The notes under the pieces were generated by a model. It saw nothing but the letters and a program-made list of their open reading frames with translations, searched no databases and was not told where the DNA came from. 64,000 nt of DNA from Rapana venosa (Eukaryota > Mollusca > Gastropoda > Neogastropoda > Muricidae), in assembly GCA_028751875.1 (NCBI GenBank), contig CM054141.1, positions 73,767,445 to 73,831,444 of the forward strand, given 5' to 3'. Each line of letters begins with the position of its first letter. The first letter of the stretch is position 1. Below, in pieces: positions 55,600 to 64,000 of this stretch. A program made the translations under genes and the position numbers.

Positions 55600-58260
55600 C
55601 CCCCAAGGCGCCAACAAAATCCCCCACCTTTTCTGTCTTGGCAACCACTCAAATTTATTCCAGGCTTGCCGCCTCTCCATCTCCCCCCTACTGGGCCTCC
55701 TCCAATGCTGAGTGGCTGCCCCTTACTCTTTCCCCCTGGTGCCCATCTCAGCATAAGAGGGATCGTTTTTTGCCCATTCGGAGAGAGTTCCCCCGCCCCC
55801 CTCCATCGCCGCTGTTTTTTCCCGCCCCAATTTGTTTAAAGCCGGGGCGCTTTTACCTTCCCTGTTGGTGAAGCTGCGCCATAGTTTTCAGGATTCCGCG
55901 AAGACACCCTCCTTCAAAGCCTCTGACCTCTCTCAATTCTTTTTGGTTCTCCATGTCTCCGAGGGGTTAGGGGTATGACGTACCGGACTTTTAATCTTTT
56001 AATTTTGGTTTGGTTTCAGGGCTCGACTTTCCCGATTTTTTCAACCCACTAAAGCCCGGGCTCAAATCCTATCCTGGTTGAAATTTTTTTCTCAATGTTT
56101 CGCGCTGAATTAGCTCCGGTACTTTTAAGTGTTTTTACCTCCTCTAGAGCTGAGCCTCGCCAGGTCTTCTCTGACTCTTTGTCTTCACTTTCATATTTTG
56201 TCTTGCGGGGTGAATCTGGAGTCCCACCTGCGGCTATTTGTCAACTCGTGATGTTTTTTCCGGGATGTCTTTCGTGCTTTTGACGCAGTGCAATTCGTGG
56301 GAAAGCCAGCTTCAAGCCCGGGTGTCCCCCAAAACCCCCCCTCTCGCCCTAAAACGCTGGGGGGCCCTCCCACACCCATGATGACAAGGAAAATGTCGGG
56401 GAATCACAACCTTGTCTGACCCCCTTTTCACGGGAACCATTCGCTCTGCGTCCATCATGTCGCACACAGCACGTTATCTCTACATGCCGTAAAATTTTTG
56501 AGACTTTCAGAGAAATCCATGGGCTTCCAAGACTCCACAGAAGAGGGGGAATCGTCAAACCCCTTTTTTGGAAACGATATATTATGTAAGTGATGAATTC
56601 CATTCGATGACTTTCCAAAAAGTTCGTAGAACAAAATCGGGTCTTGCAGCTTTCCCCGCTTCTAACCCTCCTGCTCTTCTCGTAGGTTCTCTCAGGCTTC
56701 CTCATACCGTAAAGGAAAAAGGGAAAAAGATTTTCCCGGGGGACAGAGACAAGTTATTCCCCCCCAAATTTTGCCGCCTCAAGGTCCCCCTTTTTGGGGA
56801 ATTTTTTACCTATGATGCCTTTTTTCCCATTTTCCGAACCCTTTCTCCCTTCCAACTTTTTAAATAATTTGTTAAGTTTTTTGCGCTCTTTTGGGGTCCC
56901 CCCTTAAAACTTTCCCGCCGTGATTCGTCCTCACCGGTACCCTTTCCCCTTGTTTGCCTGGGCCCTACTTTTTCCTGCTGAGTGATGCATCCACCTCACC
57001 CTCTATCTTGAAACCCATGTCTTCGGTTGCTTCCTCACTGGGTCGGTCTGTTAAAGTCTCCTAAATTTCGCCCATCTTTTTGTTGGGTCTGACTTTTGTC
57101 AAAACTTTCCCGTCTTTTTCTTCTCTACAGGGGTTTTGCGGGAAAATCCACCATTGGGGTTTTGGGATCTTGTAAAGGGTCCAGAGTCCCTTCTCTCTGG
57201 GGTTTTGCGCCCTGCTTTCCAAGTTTCGCAAAGTCTCTTGCCCCCTTTGGCTCTTTTTCACTTCTTTGTTTTCTCTTTGTATTGGGCAATGTTTGCTTTC
57301 TTTTTTTCATTCCAAATTTCCAATGACCCCAATTTTTGCATTTTTCTCTCCCTAGATTTGCCATGGTTCTGTATCCACCCTTTCTTCCTCTTCTTCTGAC
57401 CCCATACAACTTTGCTGTGTCTATGAAAGCATCTGTACTTTTCCGTATAGGGCTTGATATCACTGCAGATGTGTTGTCCAGACTTGTAATCTTTTTGGAA
57501 AAGCCAACAGTAAACTGACTTTTCACCCCTCACTGTTATTTTCCTTGACAAAAGTTCTCATTTTTCTTTTTTTTGTTCTCTGAGCTTAGCGGAGTCTGCA
57601 AAACACAAGATGCGATCGCGCAACGTCAGCTCCCCAAATGCTCTCACTCCTTCAGGGAGCTCCTCCACTTCGGGTTTAGGGCAATGTGGTCTATCGGGTT
57701 GCAGTTCTTCCGTTGTGAAACCCATGTCAATTTAAAATGGTTTTGTTTTGGAAAGGGTACCACATATCACCAAAAAACCGTTTTTCAAGACTGTATCTAA
57801 AAACGCTTCATTTGTCGTTTCTATTTCCCACTCCCTCCTCTCCCATAAAAATTTCACCCTATTCTCCACTCCAACCTTTCGCATTAAGCTCCCATGGATA
57901 GGTTCGTGCGGGGTGTCTTGTCTAAAGTTCCTGTGGGGGTGGTGTAAAACAAGCTTCTCCTTTTCCCTAGCTTCCTTTGGGTGCGAAACACGTAGTTTGG
58001 GGCTGGTATATTTGGAGAAAATTGCGTGATATTCTCGATTTGACGGCTCCCATCCCTTTAAGCCTTTCGGGCCTCCTTGTCATGAGATACCCACTCCGCC
58101 TGTGTTGCCCATCCTGGCCCAAAATCACACGCCCCGACCGGGGTCGATCAGAGTCCGCCCACCTCATCTCGCTGATTCCAAGGATGTTAACCCTAATTTC
58201 TACATCTCTTCACGCCTGCGCTGTCTTTCCAGCTTCGTACAGCTTTCGCAAAAAGCTCAA
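55600..58260 (-). pseudogene. LINE remnant on minus strand in low-quality sequence
   Basis: The clearest part is 56400-56560: the minus strand reads IPPLLWSLGSPWISLKVSKI, then CCVRHDGRRANG and GVRQGCDSPTF, matching the reverse-transcriptase block 'LL..G.P......C.V..DG......GVRQGC..SPTLF'. Flanking text to 55640 and 58250 has similar GC content and is probably the rest of the element, but frames break constantly at homopolymers. The family is not assigned. Confidence 0.5.
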
Positions 58261-58379
58261 AATTAAACCCCTTTTGGGTTTTGGGCCCAAAAAAACATCG
58301 TCAAAATGAATTTCCTTTCGGGCTTCACCCTTTTTTTTAAAATTTTTCCCCGTAAAACCAAGCCTGCAGCATCTGTTGG

Positions 58380-58739
58380 GGGGGGGGGGGGGGGGGGTCA
58401 AAATTTTTAAAAAGAATTGGGGGAGAAGTTTTTTGTGTGGGTTGGAAAGAAATTCCCCTTTTTTTTGGGACAAAACCAAACACCAAAAATAAAAAAAAAT
58501 CAAAATCTAAAATGAACATCACACTGTAAAAAAAGAATAAGGGGGGGGGGGGGTAAAAATGGAAAGGGGGTAAAATTTTTTTTGGTTTTTTTTTTAAAAA
58601 AGCTTTTTTTTTTGGTAAAAAAACAAAAAAAAACAATAAAAAAAAATAAATTTTAAAAAGGGGGGGGGGGGTTTTTGGGGGTTTTTTTTGGGGGAGGGGG
58701 GGGGGGGGGAAAAAAAAAAAAAAGGGGGGGGGAAAAAAA

Positions 58740-58810
<71 letters not shown>

Positions 58811-58840
58811 GAGAGAGGAGAGAGAAGAGAAAAAAAATGA
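58380..58840. repeat. G-run cluster including a ~69-base poly-G
   Basis: G runs at 58380-58397, 58541-58552, 58660-58670 and 58741-58809, mixed with A and T runs, then a GA tract. Any translation is poly-Gly or poly-Pro. This is either a genuine simple repeat or a consensus-calling artefact. Confidence 0.9.
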
Positions 58841-58842
58841 CA

Positions 58843-59000
58843 AGACAAATTCTTTTTTTTTCGAGGATAATGAATAAGCACTCATGTGTTTTTTTACACC
58901 CAGTCCCCGCCCGTAGGGTCTCTTAAAATAACCCAACACTTTTACCTCTCCAAAATAAAAAAAGGGGAAAAAAACCCTTTTTAAAACAGGCCCCCCCCCC
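58843..59000 (-). mobile_element. Short hairpin-tailed element (copy 4)
   Basis: The minus strand shows the G run, CCTGTTTTAAAAAGGG, GGGCGGGGACTGGGTG, ACACATGAGTGCTTATTC, ATTATCCTCGAAA and TTTGTCTTGTCAT. A GA tract touches its tail (58810-58836). Confidence 0.75.
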
Positions 59001-59877
59001 CCCCCCAAAAAAAAAAAAAAAACCCAAAAAAAAGGGGGAAAAAAAAGGTCGCAGACAAAAAGGGAAGGGAAAAGGGCTGGGCAGAAGGTAAAGGAAAAGG
59101 GCTGGTAAGGGATAATAAGAATGGAGGGAGGGATAAAAGGGGATTTAAAATTTTTTTGAGATTTTTTTTTTTTTAACTAATGGGAAGGGAGTTAAAGGGG
59201 GTTTTTAAAAAATTTGTTATTCTTGAATTGGAATGATTTTAGTTTTTTTGGAGTTTTTTTTTAGGGGAATTGGGTCCAAGATGGAACTTCCTTATGATTT
59301 TGAACATCTGATTTTCAAATTTTTAATCTTTGGTGAAAGGGGGGAAATTTTTTTAATGATATACATTCTTAATTGTTATGAAAGAGAAATTTGGGGGGGG
59401 GGGAAAAAAGAGAAGAGAGAAAAGGAAGGAAGAGAGAGAAGGTGGGGGGAGAGTGGGGGGGAAAAAGAGAAGAGAGGAGACGAGAGAGAGAGAGGAGAGA
59501 GAAAAGAGGAGAGAGAGGAGAAGAAACGAGAACTCATTTTAAAAATCTTTCAAAACAAACAAAATACAAAATTGCAAAGCACCTATCAAAAATTTTTTTT
59601 TAAACAATACTATCAAAAACACAAGTTCAGTTACAAAATCCCAATGACCGGAAAAAACATTTTAAAACAATCCCCAACATCAATACAACAATTAAAAGGT
59701 AAATCTTTTAAAAAACCCCCCAAAAACTTTTCCCAAGAGCATGGTATTTTGATTGAAGAATGAAAACAATATTTGTGTTTTTAGGACAAAAAAATAAAGC
59801 ACCCAAAATGTAATAAACAAATATAAATTAAAAAAATAATTTCATGTATACAAAAGGGGAAATACCAAAAGGAGAAA

Positions 59878-59909
<32 letters not shown>

Positions 59910-60235
59910 AAAAGAAAAGTCAGGTATCCCCTTTTTATGATCCAACGATCAAATAAAGGGTTTTCACCCCCACAAAAAACCCTCCCCCCTTTAAACACAG
60001 CTATTAAAAAAAAACCAGAATAACTGCAAAAAAACCCCCCACCTGCATAAAAAAGAAAATGTCAAAAAAATTAAGGCAAACAAATCAAAAATTTTCCAAA
60101 AACTGTTTTGAATACAGTATGATAAAAAAAAAATGCATGATTTTGAACAATAACAATATAACAAAAATTACAAATTTAACAACAAACTAATGCATTCATA
60201 AAGGGTAAAGTGTTTTAAGTAGAAGGAAAAAAACA
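59001..60235. other. AT-rich low-quality sequence with GA tracts
   Basis: GA-rich tracts at 59400-59525 and 59876-59912. Everything else is A- or T-rich with inflated runs. The lysine/glutamate-rich frame at 59233-59763 crosses the GA tract and is not credible as a gene. Confidence 0.5.
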
Positions 60236-60412
60236 ATGACAAACTTTTATTTTTAGGATAATAATAAGCACCCATGTGCTTTTTTTTACATCAGTCCCTG
60301 CCAGGAACACAGAAAAAACTAAGCCAATACCCCTTAAAACCCACAGAGAGAACAGAGAGAGAGAAGAAGAGAGAGGAGAAGAGAGAGAGAGAAAAGAGAG
60401 AGAGAGACATTT
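60236..60412 (-). mobile_element. Short hairpin-tailed element (copy 5) plus GA tract
   Basis: The tail hairpin is intact on the minus strand: AAGCAC-ATGG-GTGCTT. The body is shortened to about 105 bases (to GGGTTTTAAGGGGTATTGG) and is followed by (GA)n at 60343-60408. Confidence 0.75.
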
Positions 60413-60539
60413 TTAAAATTATATGATCCGGATAAAATGATATCTTTTTTTAAAAACCCACACAAAATTTCCCCACCTTAGATATTGCTAGGGTATTTGC
60501 TGCCCCATTGATGAAAAAGAAAGGGGGGGAAAACAATAC

Positions 60540-61190
60540 CGATGCAGAAAGGGGCTAAATTTGAACAAGGAAGAAGAATGGGAACGAATTCTGACCTGGG
60601 AAGATATGACTCGAAACAAAAACGAGTTAGCTTCAGAACCAATTCAAGGCTTGGAAGAAATGGAAAGAATTGGGAATCTCGGAAATAGAAGATCCCCCTA
60701 GAGACCTGTCTGAATATTAAGGGCCGCATCAGACCTGTTTCCCCGTATGGTTCAAGACGTGGGTTTTCACAAAAAAAAGTCGAACTTTGTTTAAGACTGT
60801 GAAAACCAAATGCTACACAAAATGGCAAAGATCAAAGGGAAGACAGGATCACGAATGAAGAACTACGGAAATGAGCAAAGTTGATGATCGAAATCTGTAC
60901 TAGTACCAAAGACTGCCGGTTGGGCATGTTCACCGGAAAGCAACCACCACTCATAAAAAAACAATGAAATTCGTAGGGATGGAAAAAAGACCAAAGGAAA
61001 ACCCAGCAAAACCTGGGCTGCCTGTATTGCAGATGACTTAAGGGCTAAATAAGGAGGGAACTCAAAACAGAGAAAATAGAAGGCCACAATGTCAAAACCC
61101 CGCTGGGGGAAACAGACAAAAAAAAAGGGAAAAAGAGATATTTCTACCATCTAATAGAAAAAATGATAATAAAAACAAGAATAACTGCAG
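60540..61190 (+). pseudogene. Possible LINE C-terminal remnant
   Basis: CTGCCGGTTGGGCATGTTCA at about 60910 translates near R-L-x-V-G-H-V-H-R, reminiscent of the 'RWLGHVHRM' block of some LINE ORF2 proteins. Nothing else confirms it. Confidence 0.25.
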
Positions 61191-61575
61191 GGGGGTGTTT
61201 TGTTGTGTGTTGGGGTGTGTGTGTGTGTGTGTGAATCAAGTCAAAATCAAAGTCAAACTTTTTTTCCAGATGGTACATTGAATAAGAAAATACTTCTTTT
61301 TTCGTCAACCTCTAAGAAAGGGAAAAAAAAACCCAAAACAACAACAACAAAAAACCAACTCCCCCCCCAAAAAAAAAAATATATTACAAACAAAAAACCC
61401 AAATTTATTTAAAGGAAATTAAAACAATGACAATTTCTACTGCCAGAAATAACAATGAAGACGGTGATTAAAAAATGAAACAAATAATCAAAACATTACG
61501 ATCATTTTCAATATCCAACACAATCCCACATAAAAACACAAACATATAAACCAAGGCCACCCCTTATGCTATTAT

Positions 61576-61800
61576 TTGCTAAACGGGGCCCCTGGTGAGT
61601 GGGGTTTGGCGGCAACCGTGATCCCGAGGTCGCGGGGTTTTGATCCCCCCTCGGGTTGGTGTTGTGTCCTTGGGGAAAAACACTTTACTCCTATTTTTTT
61701 TCACCCACCCAGGGGTACAAGGGTACCAGTCTGCTGGGGGAAATATTGGGGACAGCTACGTCCCCTTCACAGGGGGTTTAAAAACCCTCGTTCGGCTTAA
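61576..61800 (+). mobile_element. tRNA-derived SINE
   Basis: The head has GATCCCGAGGTCGCGGGG-TTTTGATCCCC (B box with an extra T), followed by TGTTGTGTCCTTGGGGAAAA, CACTTTACTCC, TTTTCACCCACCCAGGGG, GGGTACCAGTCTGCTGGG and GACAGCTACGTCCCC. It ends in CCCTCGTTCGGCTTA and an A tract. Homopolymers are inflated by one or two bases throughout. It is a different SINE family from those at 36-46 kb. Confidence 0.7.
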
Positions 61801-61859
61801 AAAAAAAAGAAACCGGAATCCCGCTCTAGGGTTCTGGGTCGAAAAAACATACAAACAAT

Positions 61860-63455
61860 TTTAAAACACACACACATACCAAGCCCCATCCCACACCCAC
61901 AAGCCCGTGCGGCATCAACAGGGATCACAAGGCATTTATCCCCCCCAACATTCATTCATACACACACACACACTACAAAATAAATTTCAAAAACTTTTAA
62001 ATAAAAATTAAAAAAAAAAAAAATTTAAAACAAGAAGAAAAAAAAGAAAAAAAAAAATTGTAAGGAAACATCTAAGAATATGAAAAATACACATTTGGGG
62101 AAGGAGGGAGGGAAAACAATTTTTTTTCTGTACATTATTTATTTATTTTTCAAAGTTTTTTTAAAAATGGCTTTTTTTGGGAAATTTTTTAACTCTTGGG
62201 ATTATTCCATAACTGACTACCTAATACAAAAACGGGCTTGTAAGATGTTTTTTTTGGGCCCGGGAAAAATAGCGAATGTTTTGGCCGTTTCATTATTTTG
62301 AAGGATTTGGGTTTTCTTTGGGGGACATTTCCGTAATAACATTATGCAGTATAACTTTGTGAAGAAAAGTCATTTTGGAATGTGAGTATATTTTTTTGCT
62401 TTAGCAGAGCAGTTAAGGTACTTGACTTTAAAAATACCAACTTTACTGCTCTTTTATAAAACGGGATAAATTTCAAATTTGGTCACTGCAAAAACCATTG
62501 TGGGTGCATAGTCAATAATAGGGGAAAATAGGCCACAAAAAAAAAGTTTTTCCAGAAAAATTTTCAAAATTTTTTAAATTTTTTGTAACTGAAGAAACCT
62601 GTTGGATAATCTTTTTCCCCCCGACATAAAATGATCGGTTTTCCAAAGTCAAGTTGTTGTCAATATGCACCAGGAATTTAGAGATCAAATTCCTAACCTT
62701 CATTTTCAATAAAAAAAGGTTGAAATTTTGTTTTATTTTTTGCCTTTTTTTCTTGCGAAACTACATGCATTTGGTTTTTTCTGCATACAAAGACATATGA
62801 TCAACTGATCCAACGATAATCTATCATATTATCTGTAAAAGTAATTGTTAACCTAATTGGATCTGAATCACGCGAAAAAAAATGATCACACGAACATTTT
62901 CACAGTTACAAAATTTTTTTAAAAAAAATTGAAACTGTGTTGGTTTTTGTTTTGGTTGTGTGGGTTTGGGCCCAGAGAGAGAGAAAAGAGAGACAGACAG
63001 ACACGAACAGACAGACAAGAGACATTATCGTGAAACACAATCTTTAATTTAAATGTTTCTTGAAACAATTTTTTTGGATTTATCTTTGCATAACTAAAAA
63101 AACCTACACATTGAATTAAGGTGTACATATTTGTTAAATTCAAAACAATAAGATATGTCCGAATGAAACATTAACTAAAACTCAAAACAGTCAACAAGCA
63201 AATAAAATTGAAAAAAAATAAATTACTAAACCTTCACAGGGTTCAAACTGTAAAAAACCCAAAAAATAAAAATATTTTAAGCCAAAAAAAAAATAAGAGA
63301 CAGAGAAATGGGTTTTCTTTTTCATTAATTTTCAGTTATATAATATACATACTTTTTTTTATCGGCACTTCCCCAATTTGGGACAAAAAAAACAAATTTC
63401 AACCCATATTAGAAAAAGATATCCCTGTAATTCACAAAACAAAGGAGGGAAAAAA
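61860..63455. other. AT-rich sequence, no gene recognised
   Basis: CA repeats at 61867-61880 and 61961-61974, A-rich runs, and a GA/CAGA tract at 62972-63020. No domain or repeat family was identified. Confidence 0.4.
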
Positions 63456-63672
63456 TGACAATGACAATGACAAATTCTTTTTATTTCGAGATAAAAAATA
63501 AGCACATTTGGGTTTTTTTTAAAATCCATCCCCGCCCGTAGGGGTACATCTTAATAATAATAACCCAAACTTTAATACATCCACAATAAAAAAAAGGAAA
63601 TAACCCTTTTCAAAATCTCACAAAAAAAACAAGGGGGAAATAACCCTTTTCAAACAGCCCCCCCCCCCCAAC
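63456..63672 (-). mobile_element. Short hairpin-tailed element (copy 6), body partly duplicated
   Basis: The tail shows TTTGTCATTGTCATTGTCAT, a clear hexamer repeat. The hairpin is damaged. The block GGGTTATTTCC..TTGT occurs twice (63596-63612 and 63636-63652), followed by the G run (as C on plus). Confidence 0.7.
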
Positions 63673-63844
63673 AACCAAAATCCCCCCCCCCCCCCAAAAA
63701 CAAACAAAAAAAGAAAACCCTAAAATACCCCCCCCCCCACCCCCACCCCCCAAAAAAACCCTAACCAAAACAAAACAAAAGGAAAAAAAAAAAAGGGAAA
63801 AAGGGGAAGAGAGAGAGAGAGAGGAAGAGAGAGAGAGAAGAAAG

Positions 63845-64000
63845 AAAATTAATTTTTTTCGAGATAATAATAAACACTCATGTGCTTTTTTACATTTAGT
63901 CCCCCCCGTAGGGATACATCTTTTAATAAACCCAAAACTTTAACACTCCACAGTAAAAAAAAAGGGAAATAACCCCTTTTAAAAAAAAGCCCCACCCCCC
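63845..64000 (-). mobile_element. Short hairpin-tailed element (copy 7), at window edge
   Basis: GGGGCTTTTTTTTAAAAGGGG, CTGTGGAGTGTTAAAG and CCCTACGGGGGGGACTAAAT, then AAAAAAGCACATGAGTGTTT (hairpin with one G-T pair) and TTATTATTATCTCGAAA. A GA tract directly follows the tail (63805-63840). Confidence 0.75.

Noticed and set aside
58337..59008. Poly-proline / poly-glycine frames
   Set aside because: They come from poly-G runs in low-quality sequence.

Overview
This window is animal nuclear DNA, probably from a mollusc and perhaps a gastropod. That placement is an inference from the kinds of retroelement and the host-gene similarity, not a proven assignment. Nothing bacterial, viral or organellar is visible. 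Almost all of the 64 kb is retrotransposon debris and tandem repeats. One host gene stands out: a split gene on the minus strand whose four recognisable exons encode most of peroxiredoxin-like 2A (PRXL2A, also called FAM213A or PAMM). The exons lie at 47028-46852, 34215-34141, 31299-31162 and 30258-30123. The start codon, the redox CxxC and the phase-matched splice sites are present. The last coding exon was not found.

Layout. 1-4.1 kb: AT-rich, repeat-poor sequence with a SINE remnant at the left edge. 4.1-7.4 kb: a heavily decayed LINE of the most frequent family here, called L2-A (L2/CR1 group, (ATT)n tail). 7.4-13.5 kb: small LINE scraps and a 0.85-kb CA-rich satellite. 13.5-19.7 kb: an old duplicated segment, a rearranged L2-A copy, a fairly young RTE-like LINE (15.45-18.93 kb) and a short stretch ending in AATAAA plus an A tract. 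19.9-22.4 kb: another LINE on the minus strand in poor-quality sequence. 23.2-29.5 kb: four L2-A pieces, including the fullest copy (24.5-28.4 kb). 29.5-48.4 kb: the PRXL2A locus. Its introns hold at least six different minisatellites, several SINEs, a 325-bp insertion with a 12-bp target-site duplication, and a near-complete CR1-like LINE with an SGNH-esterase ORF1 (39.3-44.9 kb). 48.7-49.6 kb: another L2-A fragment that stops abruptly where sequence quality collapses. 50.6-53.6 kb: a decayed Rex1/Babar-like LINE. 53.9-64 kb: homopolymer-rich, error-prone sequence with repeated minus-strand copies of a short hairpin-tailed element next to (GA)n tracts.

The most interesting signals are relations between features. 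First, the recognisable exons 1, 2 and 3 of PRXL2A each carry a tandem array at their 5' (acceptor or start) edge. The exon-2 array is a 105-bp, stop-free, frame-preserving cassette that duplicates the splice acceptor and the first 44 nt of the exon. Second, the CR1-like LINE and about ten short elements share the same 3' terminus, built around an AAGCAY-loop-RTGCTT hairpin with a compensatory base-pair change between LINE and SINE. This suggests the LINE's reverse transcriptase recognises the hairpin and mobilises the SINEs. Third, every frame break in that LINE is a one- or two-base change in a homopolymer, so sequencing error has to be excluded before it is called dead, although its endonuclease has also lost the catalytic histidine.
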